Origin: Siphlonurus alternatus
Taxonomy: Eukaryota > Arthropoda > Insecta > Ephemeroptera > Siphlonuridae
DNA length: 64,000 nt
Assembly (NCBI GenBank): GCA_949825025.1
Contig: OX463788.1
Location: forward strand, 32,614,878-32,678,877
Reading direction: 5' to 3'
Below the pieces are notes generated by a model that worked only from the letters and a program-made list of their open reading frames with translations, did no database searches and was not told where the DNA came from. Every line of letters starts with the position of its first letter. The first letter of the stretch is position 1. Positions 26,740 through 37,680 of the stretch are shown one piece after another. The translations under genes were made by a program, and so were the position numbers.

Positions 26740-27280
26740 TTTCCTGGGGGTTTCTGGGGGTGGCCGCCACAACCGAGAAAATAATAAAAAATCCACGTCC
26801 GGGGGGGGGGGGGGGACTGGGGGTGAATTTTTTGTTTTGGGTTTTTGTTTTTTTTTTGGCCTCCGAGCTCTTCCGGTGCCCTGCGCTGGCCGTGGGCGGT
26901 GGAGGTCTTTGCCCGGTGAACTTTTGTTGCTGCCGAGTCGTGTTCGGTTCCGGACACCGGACACCGTTTCGGCAGTGCACGCCGACCGTGAGGTTACGTT
27001 TGGAAATTTGGGCTCTTCGGTGTCGTGTGCGGTCTGTGTTTTGAATCACCGTGTGTTCGAGTGTTGGTGCGTGGTGTGTTGTCGTGGCCGTGTAGTGAGG
27101 ATGTCATGCTATTGCGACATATTACGTGTCACTTTGATGTGTTATGGCCCTCTATCATGCACTTTGAATCACAAATGTGGACATTGTGGACACGGGTGAC
27201 CTTGTGCCGTGTGACTCCACGGCTAGGGGATCTCCTCCCTGAGTTCATCTTTTCATTGGTTTCGATTTGTGTTTTCTGAT
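26740..27280. other. CpG-rich block with a 15-base G run
   Basis: Sharply GC-rich DNA with 15 consecutive G at 26801-26815 and further GGGGG tracts on either side (26745, 26756, 26819), which could form a G-quadruplex. Downstream to 27240 it is CpG-dense. Several 76-120-codon frames overlap on both strands and none has a recognisable domain. It resembles either a CpG-island promoter or the GC-rich 5' leader of a retroelement; the sequence does not decide. Confidence 0.4.
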
Positions 27281-27482
27281 ACGTAAACATGCAACACACA
27301 ACGAATCAGTGCTACTTTTTCAATTTTTTATACATACAGTGTTTCCTGCCATTGGAAAGTTTATGGTTACCAACTTCAATAGCTTCTTTGTCTTCCAAGT
27401 TTGAATGTTGGTGGAAAAATTCAAGTCTACCATTGGTAGAAAGAGTTCTGCTCACTGGGATTGACTGAAGCTTTTGCATATT

Positions 27483-27690
27483 GCCAATGTTTTGAAATTA
27501 TTAACTTTCTTTGTGTGACTGCTGCCATCCCATTGGCTGCTTCTGTTTAGAGGCAACATTGCAAAAGGGGATCTGACTGCTCAGTGCAGTGATGTGAAAT
27601 TCGCGCGAAGATTGGTCCGCGAAAATGCGCATGCGAATATCCGCGCAAGTGCGCGCATATGTGCGTAAGATAGTTTCAAGATGGTGGCCG
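27483..27690 (+). promoter_or_regulatory. candidate TATA-less promoter
   Basis: Within 210 bases: CCAAT-type boxes (CCAAT at 27484, ATTGG at 27532 and 27611), an initiator-like TCAGT at 27581, an NRF1/ewg-like palindrome TGCGCATGCG near 27626, clustered CGCG words, and a YY1/pho-like AAGATGGTGGCC at 27679 that overlaps an ATG. This combination is typical of CpG-type promoters of widely expressed animal genes. The site assignments are motif matches by eye. Confidence 0.35.
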
Positions 27691-27839
27691 CCCGCAAATG
27701 GAATCACGTGAGCACAGAAATTGTAGACATTCAGACAATTTCAGACATTCAGAAGTTCGATATTGTTCTCATAGATGGAGATGGTAGCACATTCCAAGCA
27801 ACCTACTTTCAGGGGTTGACTTTTTATAACTTTATATAA
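27681..27839 (+). CDS. candidate 52-aa ORF behind CpG promoter
   Basis: The ATG sits in strong start context (TTTCAAGATGG) just downstream of the CCAAT/NRF1/YY1-like cluster. It opens 52 codons beginning MVAARKWNHVSTEIVDIQ, with an acidic middle (DIVLIDGDGSTF) and ending in TYFQGLTFYNFI. A possible donor AC|GTGAGC after codon 9 would make this a first exon instead of a complete gene. The last third runs into the tandem repeat at 27790, so the 3' part may have been replaced by repeat sequence. No family recognised. Confidence 0.3.
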   Translation: MVAARKWNHVSTEIVDIQTISDIQKFDIVLIDGDGSTFQATYFQGLTFYNFI

Positions 27840-28205
27840 AATTTATTATTTCCGTAAATAATGCTCGGATTTACTCCCAATTAGGTCTAGGGGGGTTATA
27901 AAATTAAGGTGAAGATAATGCGGGTTGTATACTTTCAGGGGCATGTAGGTTGGGGTTGCATACTTTCAGGGGAATTTTGGTTGAGTTGCATACTTTCAGG
28001 GGCATGTAAGTGAAGGTTGCCTACCTTTAGGGGTAACTTATAATAACTTTATATAAAAACGAATATTTTCGTAAATAATGCTCGGATCATCTCCCAATTA
28101 GGTCTAGGGGGGTTATCAAATTAAGGTGTAATTAATGCAGGTTGCATACTTTCAGGGGCTTCAGGGGCATGTAGGTTGTGGTTGCCTACTTTCAGGGGCA
28201 ATTTG
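27790..28205. repeat. tandem duplication of a ~220-bp unit with seven TACTTTCAGGGG motifs
   Basis: Two long units are recognisable, each with a block from TTATAACTTTATATAAAA through GTAAATAATGCTCGG and CTCCCAATTAGGTCTAGG to GGGTTAT (about 27825-27902 and 28030-28118). They are linked by the shorter motif G(T/C)(A/C)TACTTTCAGGGG, seen near 27803, 27928, 27960, 27990, 28021 (degenerate), 28146 and 28186, usually followed by CATGTAGGTTG. A plus-strand frame crossing it repeats YFQG. Confidence 0.8.
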
Positions 28206-28509
28206 CATTCGGTACATCATAGCATTACAAGGTTTAATTACAACTGGCCACCTCTTTGTGTTGAAGATGGGCAGTGTCCGGAGTAAGCCCGTTGCCTTGC
28301 TCGCTCGATCACGACCGGACGCTAAGAAAATAATTAACTCGAATCTCCCCAAACTCCTTAAAAAATTATTAAATAAAATAAAATAAATATTAATAATAAT
28401 AAAATAGTAGGGGCCTAACAACTGCGTTTGAGTCGTTATCTGAGCCTGTTCATCTTCGCTAATTTAAAACACTATAATATCTGTCAACATAGGGCTGAGA
28501 GATTTGGAA
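28206..28509. other. noncoding segment
   Basis: A GC-richer piece (28250-28330) between the tandem repeats and the SINE. Open frames on both strands overlap (83 and 86 codons) and show no domain. Confidence 0.4.
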
Positions 28510-28672
28510 GTGCATCACTGCACTGGGTGGAAAGCAAGACGAATTTATCCCAGGGAGGGAGCGGCGTATTTTTATACTTGAAATGGTCACCCATCCAAGT
28601 ATTAACCACGCTTGACGTAGCCTGACTTCAGTGATCTAACGAGAACCGGTCAATGCATAACGCCACGCTCCA
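28510..28672 (-). mobile_element. 5S-rRNA-derived SINE, 3'-truncated copy
   Basis: Read on the minus strand, the 5' part is a 5S rRNA relative: GACCGGTTCTCGTTAGATCA, then GAAGTCAGGCTACGTC and the C-box-like TTGGATGGGTGACC. The body follows (TCCCTGGGATAAATTCGTCT, CCACCCAGTGCAGTGATGCA) and stops matching the copy at 63344 shortly after. It is flanked on its 5' side by the MITE at 28677. The internal promoter elements of 5S genes (A box, intermediate element, C box) would serve RNA polymerase III. Confidence 0.85.
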
Positions 28673-28676
28673 CCTC

Positions 28677-28958
28677 TACTCTGAATTACTCTGAATTTTT
28701 TTAGATTTTTATGAGTCCTACAACTATTTTTAAATAATTATTAAACGTTCTGGAATTTAAGTTGGCACCCCTGACTCGTTAATAAAAAGGATAGGACAGA
28801 GACGCCTGTTGACGCCTCCAGGGGGCGTGGCAGCACATTTAATAATTATTTAAAAATAGCTCTGAGTTTCAAAAAAATCTGGAAAAAATCAGAGTAGCAT
28901 AATTTTTGGTACCTTCAATTCATTTCTGTAATAAAATTTTTTTTATGTAGGTTGTCCA
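28677..28958. mobile_element. foldback MITE, family M1 copy B
   Basis: Contains the family centre in inverted orientation (AATAAAAAGGATAGGACAG, GACGCCTCCAGGGGGCGTGG) and the complete right arm AGAGTAGCATAATTTTTGGT to TAGGTTGTCCA. The outer part of the left arm is missing, cut at CTACTCTGAATTACTCTG where the SINE at 28510-28672 abuts. Confidence 0.85.
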
Positions 28959-31579
28959 TTTTGCATTAAAATACCGTTATGATATCACGTACTGAATACT
29001 TATATAGATGGCAACATATGATTGACAAAATTAATTAAAAGACTTGAAACCAAACGAGCGTAAGCGAGTTTACACCCAACCCCTAGTAGTACATATAATA
29101 GCAAAGCAGTGGTATAAATATTGTGAGCCCATCTCTTTTGTTTTCGACCGATTACTAGTCATTATTCCATATTGTTGTTGTTATTGAAGTAGATTTTTTT
29201 TTTAAATGTATAATCGAAAGCAACTCTACGTTGTTCATAAATTTCAGTCAGCAAATCCAGCCTTCAGTTTGGGAGAGGGATACATCACCACGATGATCAC
29301 CGCCCCCATGCGAAGAGTGAAACGACAATAGAACATTTTGATATATATATATATAAAAAAAATACAAGAGCCCCAAAATTGTTCATAAACGATTGAAGAG
29401 GTAACTATAAGAGGTAATTCAAATCACCAGCTCACACCTAAACCTGAATAATACTTCTGCACTTTCATGCAACCCCCGTATCCATTCACACCACCCCTTC
29501 CTTATAAAAAAATTGTAGATAATCGTTGCTGTATAATAACCAATCAAGTTTTTTAAAGCAGTAATTCTATATACATGCCAAAGGGCATTCATTACTACAG
29601 TTGACGAATTTTTTCAATGCACATTTTAATTCTACATCACTTAGTTTCAGTTCTGAACATGATATTTTTTTTATAATTTATAAATTTAAGTGATTAAAGG
29701 TTGTCTGCTCTAGTTATACAAATATATTTGTGCTATTATTAAGATATTATTATAAAGATAGCGAAAAAAGTAATTGAGATATGGTGATAAAAGCCATCAA
29801 ACCTTTATGGAGCAGTAAAAAAAAAAAAAGAGAAAAGAAAAGTGAGAGGCATGCAGAGAGGCAGGAAGAGCGAGAGAGATTGAGAACGGTGCATGTAGCC
29901 GAGCTCGGTAAATAATATATTCGGCTCTGACCTCTGCTCTGCTGCTGCCACCGTAAGCAATTGCTGGCATCAACTCAGTAATTGAGAGCAATTAATTGTG
30001 TCTACACTTTTAAAGTTCGAAATGAAATTTTCATTAGCTACTTCATCATTTAAAAAAAACACAAAAAAACGACAAGTATTGTACGTTAAATTAAGGTAAA
30101 GTTTAGTAAACTAAAACCGACGATATAATAATGCAATTGTGTGATAATTTTCACTTGGCATTGTGTGTTTGATTTGTTTGTTTACAATTTAGGAATAAAT
30201 TTAAGAATATTCGTAGATGCGTTTATAAAATAGAGCATAATTAGATACAATTACAAATGTAATTGAAACTCTATTATGCATAAGTAAACAATGTTAATAA
30301 GTATATTTAATTTATTTAAATGTAAGTTAATGTAGTTTTATAAATTTTAGATTTTGCAGTTTAATTTCAATGTTAGTTATTTTTTATTAGTTTAATGAAT
30401 AACATTGACACGGACGATGCTATAAAGAAAATCATTAAATAAAATTTTGATTTTGAATGTGCTTTCTTTTCCTTTTGCAAACACATAATTTTAATTAAAT
30501 TCCCTTTTTTATGGGAAAAGAGCATGCACCTGAAACTTTTATTAAAATAATAAGTTACTTAAAATTTCAATCTGAATTCATTTTAACAGTTTTCAGGTAA
30601 AAGACCTAAAGACCTCAGGTTATATTAAAATGCATTACAAATTGAAAATATGTTTGGTCACAATCAACGTCGTTTGTATTATTTTTTTTTTTGCAGTGTT
30701 TGTGGACTGAAAAGTTAAAAGTAATTAAATTTGTATAAAAAAATATGTTGAAATTTTTTAATCAAAATTTCTATTTAACTTCTGTTAACTTATTGAACTT
30801 CAACTTGGTCAATGAAAGTATACATTTTTTTTTTTTTACTTCATTACTTACAAGCTTTTATAAGTAATATAAAAATTGAATAATTAATATTTTTCATAAA
30901 CACCATACATAATGATTTCCAACACGACTTGAGCAAATATTACAGACCCACCTGGGAGTTTTGCGTGCAAATGCGATGCACCAATCAGTTAAGAATATGT
31001 GTATACATAATTTTCTCGAAGTGGTGCCATTGCAACAACTCCTGCAGTTGGATTGAGTAGGAAAAAGTTACATGAATTGAGAACGTGAGAATATAAATTC
31101 CTCTGGAATGATTTAATATTCTCCTTGATTAAATTTGTGTTACATTATAAATAATTAAAAAAACACACATTTAATGATTTAATTAATATTAGATATATAT
31201 ATTTAAAGTTAGCTTCTTATATCTACAATTAGATTAAAGGATTGTAAAATTTATTTCCCAACAGAATAAATTTTGCTGTAACATCTGTTCCAAGAATAAT
31301 CACTACAGAAGAAGTATGGTGTAAAACTTTAATTTCTAAGGACATTTCAAGCAAAAATTACCGACCTAGAAACTACTAAATGAATAAATAATAACCCTTT
31401 AACTTCACACTATACGGTATAAATATAAATGCTATGTTTAATGCAATAGCAAGTTATATTATTCCATGTGGATAAAAAGGACCTGTTTTCATAAATTCGA
31501 TTTTAAGATATTCGGACTCCATCCACCGAGCAGTTTATGTTGAATTCAAAGTTTCAAAAGTATCCTTTAATATTCTCTC
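28959..31579. other. AT-rich noncoding stretch
   Basis: No gene recognised. Short (TA)n at 29341-29354 and A-rich/GA-rich tract at 29818-29875. Poly-T runs near 30683 and 30825. Confidence 0.55.
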
Positions 31580-31582
31580 CGC

Positions 31583-31754
<172 letters not shown>

Positions 31755-31829
31755 ATTTTTTATTTATTTTTTATTCACCCAAGTACATATACAAAAAAAA
31801 AACATATATGACAAACAATTGAGGTGAAA

Positions 31830-32370
31830 AGGATAAAATACACGGCACAAGCAGCACCATAACACAGTATGTGGTATTATATCGAATTTATAAGAACAAA
31901 AACAAAACAAATGCATAAATGATTAAAGTTAATAAAATAGAATAATAAGTCTGTTATTATTAACATTGTCAAAATTAAAGTAAAATTAAATAGCACTTTT
32001 AATTACAAAATTATTGGTTCTGCGAACATAAGTCAACCAAATATATCTTGCATAAACGCTTAAACACCACAGGAGGGTGGACGATCTTGAGGCTGGGCGG
32101 GAGTGTATTCCAGCTCGTCACACTACGATACACAACCATTTTTGAATGCAGTCGTTCTGGGCTTAGGCGGAATGAGTTTCTGCCCGCCCTCACCACGCAC
32201 AGATACACCATGACGAATATTTTGCACAATATTAACATCGGTTCGTCCAGACAAACAACTATTAAAAAATGAAAGATCATTGTACAAAAGCTGCATATCA
32301 AGGGGTAACAGCTTGGACTTATCCAAAGAGGGTTTGCTACTTCCATAAATGATTTTAATAGCACGATTAA
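31830..32370 (-). pseudogene. LINE remnant: C-terminal end of reverse-transcriptase ORF
   Basis: Minus-strand fragments in two frames are consecutive parts of a LINE C-terminal region: SKLLPLDMQLLYNDLSFF and NSCLSGRTDVNIVQNIRHG in one frame, then NSFRLSPERLHSK and SVTSWNTLPPSLK..VFKRL in another, before a stop near 32011. Such R...WN.LP..(I/L)K...FK motifs close many jockey/CR1-type ORF2 proteins. Frameshifts and the missing polymerase core make it dead. About 200 bases of AT-rich 3' UTR lead to the (TTTA)n tract. Confidence 0.75.
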
Positions 32371-32669
32371 TAGATCCTTATTTACCTATAACGATACGTT
32401 ATTACATGCATTTGAGATTGAACATATTTTTTTTAATCAATTTTAGATAGAATAAATTTTTTGACTCAATGGAGCTTTACATATTTCAAAAAAGTAGCGT
32501 GATTATGACAGCTCCGAGACGACAGCACATAAAATATATTTTTATTTTATTTTTATTTTGGAACTTCTTATTCACGTGTCATCTTTAAATTTAAACAGAA
32601 AAATGGCATAGCTTGGCAAGTTATGTAGATACAAAAGGTGAGCCAGTAATTGTAATACTAATAGGCTGT

Positions 32670-32672
<3 letters not shown>

Positions 32673-32748
<76 letters not shown>
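32673..32748. repeat. (TA)n microsatellite
   Basis: About 38 copies of AT. The YI-repeat frame here is not a gene. Confidence 0.96.
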
Positions 32749-32752
<4 letters not shown>

Positions 32753-33119
32753 TTCAGCACAGATGTGAATGAAATCCATTATAAATGCAATTGAAAAAGT
32801 GTAATGGTAAATCAATTTAGACTTTCCTGTCATTGCTTTGTTATAAAAGGAAAAAAAAGGCAACGTATTTATATTATATCATGAATTATTATATTATGAA
32901 TACTTTTTAATTTAATGGATAAATTTTATTTAAAAATATTCAAGTAAGTAATATAGTTATAACATAAGTTTTATACTAATTTCAGTCAATATTACAGTAA
33001 TGATTCTAATGAAGTACACTTTTTTTGACCTACCTCCTTGTTTCGTTTGTTCTGGTATATTATTTATTTCCTGGGTACGCATATTAAAGAAGGTGTTTAA
33101 ACGTTAACTGCTTGTCATA
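32749..33119. other. AT-rich noncoding stretch
   Basis: Nothing recognisable. Confidence 0.5.
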
Positions 33120-33296
33120 CGTCACGCGTTTTTGCAACCCAAGCGTGAATACAGGCGACCCCGCCCCTTTCCTTTCGCCTAGCTGCCACCCGATCTGCTC
33201 CTCCTCACACCAGCCAGCTAGTAAGCTGAGCAAAGCCAAGAAGGAGGAGGCCGGCGGCGCAGGAGATGGTGCCGACGACTAATATGCAAATAATTT
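33120..33296 (+). other. CpG-rich patch; possible terminal exon 33214-33282
   Basis: GC-rich island with a CRE-like TACGTCA at 33119, a GC box (CCCCGCCCC) and an octamer ATGCAAAT at 33284. On the plus strand a pyrimidine-rich acceptor (CTGCTCCTCCTCACACCAG|) is followed by 22 codons to a TAA, PASKLSKAKKEEAGGAGDG then ADD, which reads like the lysine/acidic tail of a protein. A promoter is an equally good reading. No upstream exon was found. Confidence 0.2.
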
Positions 33297-34583
33297 AAAA
33301 TGCGTGGTGGAAAAAGCAAGAAAAATAAAATATGAAAAATATGATGGTTGACAAAGTAGGGTTATGAATAACAAACGCCCTCAAGCATATCGTATCTACT
33401 ATTTCTAGTTTCTCGCCCCTTCCTACAACATTCACCACCCAAAATCCAAGAAAAACTGTTTAAATCTTTATATTGAAAGTTTGTCTCAGAAAAAGCTATT
33501 TCATAAAATGAATTTTATTTGAACTGGATACAATACATAAAGACTAATAAAAAAAATCCATTACATTAAATTGGTATTACTTCTGAGTTAGTGCTTAAAG
33601 GTTTCGCAAAATTAATTTTAAAACATGTATTAAGTCTACACGATACTGAATGGTTTTTTACTAAGATGTAAATATGTAAATAGAAATAAGGGTTAAGGGA
33701 AAAAGATTTTTCAAAAACAGAAATGAAATATTATTTTCCCTTACATTCTCTTAGATATCTCCTTTTAATATGGCATTGATCGAAAAGCAAAGAGTTTTAT
33801 AAATAAATAGTGCTGCCTGCTAAGTTGCAATGCGAACTCGAAGCATGTATTGGTTACAGTTTACAGTGTGAAGCTGCGTAGGAAGGTGAAATGATTAAAA
33901 TATAAAGTAGATAACCCAGCAGTTGTAGGATTACTGTGAAGCAAAAATATTTTTCAGTTATCATTCTGTTTTCTAATTTCATCCTAGCTTATGTACAACT
34001 TGAATTGTAATAATTATTTGTAATATTCAATCAAAATATGATAATTTCGAAACGAAACGAAGTGGAACAATTTCAACGCAATTATGTGTTGAAAGATTAA
34101 AACTTCCAATACAATATCCCATATATAATACACTGCATACACTGCTTATTTGTTAATATTTAACTCCACAACCTCCTATTTGAATTTCTTTGCAGAGTTG
34201 AGAGTTGAATTCATTGCATGCGAGAAAGAGTAACAATAGACAAGTGGACTTAGTACCCATTCGTCACTCGTTAAAGGTTCTACTCCGTATATCGTACCTA
34301 TATACGTATCTCAGGCAGTCGAGTGGCGAGTCGGTGAGCTTTACAGCAGTTTTGTGTCGTACTATAGAATGAACCAGAGAAACGTATATTATTATACAGT
34401 ACCCACAGCTGTAAAAGAAGCTAACCGTAGCTTACCAAGCTGCTCAAGTATGAACATCACAGTATGAAACACACACAAAATGAGCTTCTCGGTATTCATA
34501 TCACCTAATACCCTCACCCCTCACCCCCCACCCTACATCAAGTCATCTGTTCTCAAATTTCTTACGCTGGAGAATTGAATAAA
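33297..34583. other. noncoding stretch
   Basis: AT-rich with a more balanced patch at 34230-34430. No gene recognised. Confidence 0.5.
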
Positions 34584-34901
34584 TGGACAATCTATGAAAT
34601 TTTTTTATTGCAGGAATGAATAGAGGGTACCAAAAATTATGCTACTCTGAATTTTTTCACATTTTTTTGAAAACCAAAACTATTTTTAAATAATTATTGA
34701 AAGTGCGGCCACACCCCCTGGAGGCGTCAATAGGCGTCTCGGTCCTATCCTTTTTATTAAGGATTCAACTTAACTTACAGAACTTTCAATAATTATTTAA
34801 CAATAGTTCCAGGTCTAAAAAAAATCTGAAAAAATTTATAGTAGCATTATTTGGTGCCCTCTATTAATTTTTGCAATAAAAATTTTCATGTAAGTTGTCC
34901 A
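34584..34901. mobile_element. foldback MITE, family M1 copy C
   Basis: About 318 bases, termini TGGACAATCTATGAAATTTT and AATTTTCATGTAAGTTGTCCA. The arms (ATGCTACTCTGAATTTTTTC; AACTATTTTTAAATAATTAT) pair across a unique centre containing GCCACACCCCCTGGAGGCGT and GGTCCTATCCTTTTTATTAA. It has no coding capacity. Confidence 0.88.
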
Positions 34902-35421
34902 TTGTCATCGGTACCTTCAGATAAAAAGTTGTTATAATCATTATTACTTTATTTTCTTAGTTGGTCAAAATCAATTAATAATTAACATATTTTGATATAT
35001 AGTAAGATTAATAACACTCGCGCATGTAAACTTTCTCTCCCTGAAATGAAATGAAATGAGATAGATTTTTTTTTAAAATGCTTTCATTAATAAGATTACA
35101 TCTCAGTATTTGCAGTACAAATACTTTATCTTCATCCTACAAGTTGAAAGTAATTTAAAATATATATTCAATTACATGCTTCTAATTGCAGTAAACCTTT
35201 TTATATAAATACCAAAGCTGGATTTGGAGCTGGATTATAATATTAATAAAATTAAATTCTCTCCTATTGCAGTTCTTATTTTCAATTAGTATTTTTGAAT
35301 ATAATGGATTTTGTTGTACATTATATTTAGAGGAAGAATTTCCTGCATGTACAACCAACCAACAAACGGAGTGAAAGATGATGTGCTCTTGAAAGTGACG
35401 GCTAAGTGAATGACGTATCAG

Positions 35422-35456
<35 letters not shown>

Positions 35457-36335
35457 AATACTGCAAGTCAAATTAAAATGGGATGTATTGAAGTTAAAAT
35501 CTTTTCTATCTTTTATTAATTTATTAATATGACATGAAAATTCTTTTCATAGCAATGTTTTATGATTTTTTATGAGAAATTGAAAAATTATGATTAAAAA
35601 TTAACAAGGTTTAAAAATTATTTTAATTGTTAAAAAAAGATTGAGGGTGTAAATTTCATTAATTTTGGCTGGCCTTTTGCCAAGCAGTGATGTTTCCTTG
35701 CTGCTAGCAGTCTCATCTGCAGGGCAAAATATTTTATGTTCACAATGAATGTAATTCAAATTGGATTGCTTTTGTTTGGATCCGTAACACATGAAATAAA
35801 TGTGTAGCAAAAGGTTATTGTTTTTTTTTTATTAAATTTTGCTTCTATTTTTATATATTATGCCATGTGTAAAAATTTATGGTGCAATCGTGGTGTTTGT
35901 TATATAAGGTATAAAGTAATCTAAACAGAAAATTACATAATAAATATTATTATATACTCTATTTTTAATTAAGTAATTCACTGAAATTTATTAATAGGTA
36001 CAAAATCACTGTAACATCATAACGATATATATATTTATCAAACGCCAAGTGTTATGCTGAGGGTATACTCCTGAATCTCCTCAACCCGCAATAATTTGAT
36101 GCTTAAGAATTAACATACCTTAAAGGATAATGCAGCCATCTTTATTGATGCCTTAGTATTGCAAGTCGAGAGTAATGTTATAAGTACTATACACAAATCA
36201 GTAAATTCACATTTGTAGATTGTGTGAATATTTATTTTAGTTAATGTGATTTTATCTGAACTGCTTTGCTTTTCTTTTTGCTACACCTGCCAACTTGCTG
36301 CCTGCTACACTCCAACGTGATATGTAAACAATTCA
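34902..36335. other. AT-rich noncoding stretch
   Basis: No gene supported. Contains the LINE-tail fragment at 35042 and a 32-base poly-A run at 35422-35453. A 69-codon minus-strand frame near 35601-35810 contains a dibasic site (LLGKRP) preceded by an acceptor-like CCCTGCAG, but it has no start context or signal peptide. Confidence 0.45.
35042..35118 (-). repeat. short LINE 3'-end fragment
   Basis: GAAATGAAATGAAATGAGAT with following ATTAATAAGATTACAT and GTAGTAC-like end resembles the 3' end of the minus-strand LINE at 58366 (TGAAATGAAATGATATTTAT, AATAATATTACATTACATC). Confidence 0.45.
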
Positions 36336-36489
36336 TCAGACATCTGATGCCTCGCGGGCACAAAGGTGGAAGCACGCGCCATTTCCCGCTGTAATAAATT
36401 CCAGGCAAGCAAGCAGCATGCCATGCCGGTCGGTAGTGGGCGAGTTGTTACATGCCCACCACCACCCGCAGCCCTCAGTCCCACCCCCT
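36336..36489 (-). CDS. possible 3' exon of the secreted-peptide gene at 38164 (hypothesis)
   Basis: The minus strand has a good acceptor TTATCCGTGTTCTTCAG| ending at 36490. The following bases continue phase 2 from the exon at 38164 (AG|A = Arg) and stay open for 50 more codons to a TGA at 36336. The sequence begins GGGTEGCGWWWACNNSPTTD and later has ACLEF, GACFHLC, giving five cysteines. It lies in its own CpG-rich patch. Joined, the product would be 83 residues: signal peptide plus a short Cys-containing chain. The frame is also open upstream of the acceptor, so coincidence is possible, and a rival phase-compatible acceptor exists at 37599. Confidence 0.25.
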
Positions 36490-36792
36490 CTGAAGAACAC
36501 GGATAACGCTGGCGTCATTTGACGAGAATACGACTGCTTGACCGCCACTCTTCTAAAATCTTGAAATATTATCATCGAATCTATTCTTACTATATGTAAG
36601 ACAAACACTAATCTATATAATTAATACTATAAATAATTATTTTAAAGTATTCAGCATTCCCATGAAACAAAACTTGCAATGACTTCACCATTTATTTTAC
36701 TGACTTTGACTCTTCTGTTTACATTATGTTGTCTTTATATATCTCTTTTCTAGATGCACAAGATGTATTTAGAGAATCATAGTAAACTCCCT

Positions 36793-36897
36793 GCCTCTGA
36801 AAAGTTCCCTTCTGCAGCCTTGTTAATCACCGTGCTCTGTGTTATCCTTACGGGACATGTTGATTAACAAGGCTGCGTAAGGAAACTTTTCAGAGGC
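36793..36897. mobile_element. 105-bp hairpin MITE
   Basis: GCCTCTGAAAAGTTCCCTTC at the left and GGAAACTTTTCAGAGGC at the right, with inner arms GCAGCCTTGTTAATCA / TGATTAACAAGGCTGC around a 35-base centre. The structure is a long hairpin with no coding capacity. Confidence 0.7.
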
Positions 36898-37499
36898 GAG
36901 AAATATAATTAAGACCTGTTTTCCTTATTCAAAACCAAAGAAAGTGAAATCCCTTAATGTTCGGAGTAGCTGCTGAGCTTAGTTTTACAAGCTGGTGGCT
37001 TGCTAAGGTCGGTCACAGAGGCTCGTGGCCGCTCTAAACCGCGCACCAGGGTACAGTGGGTTAAGCATTGCTGTTACAACTTATTACAGGGTGGGAGCAA
37101 AGAAGATTGAACAAACCCGTGTGGGAAATCAGGAAAAGCAGAACGTGGTAAGAACTTTAATGTGCGGAAACCGCGAGAGATACATCTCATGCTATTATAA
37201 GTAAGATGACAAATCACCAAAAATATAATATATGTTTTTAAGCTTGACAATATCAAATTGCATCATGACTCTATGAATTAATATAAACACGTATTCTCTA
37301 CGAAGGAACAGTTTTCTGAGCACGTAATACCTACAATTTTAATACTTTTAAATTTTTTAAACTACATATTTTATTATATTATTAAGGTTAAACCTCCCGA
37401 TATATTTAATGTATTTTATTTGAAAAGTGAACCTGTTTGTTTATATTTGAACAAGTGTTTTGACACTTAAAACTTTCCCATACTAAATCAGATAACAAC

Positions 37500-37680
37500 A
37501 AAGCTAAATCGGTAGCATGTAGATAGACGCCCTGCAGCGGCAGCGGTCGGGCAATGATGGCGGCGTGCACGCGAGCCATCGCGTTCGTCCCCTGCTGCCT
37601 GAATTATGGCAGTGCGAGACACATTTTTGTTGTTTTGTCGCAGATAAACGTAAGCAACCGGCGTTCACACATCATAAATT
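37500..37680. other. CpG-rich patch
   Basis: GC-rich island in AT-rich DNA. On the plus strand an ATG at 37553 in fair context opens MMAACTRAIAFVPCCLNYGS and reaches a donor-like AAC|GTAAGC. On the minus strand an acceptor CATAATTCAG| at 37599 could also continue the 38164 exon in phase (RQQGTNAMARVHAAIIARPL). Neither is convincing alone. Confidence 0.2.

Noticed and set aside
35601..35810. Minus-strand frame with a dibasic LLGKRP site resembling a neuropeptide precursor
   Set aside because: No signal peptide, no amidation glycine in the right place, and the acceptor-like CAG is out of phase with the signal exon at 38164 (an immediate stop follows).
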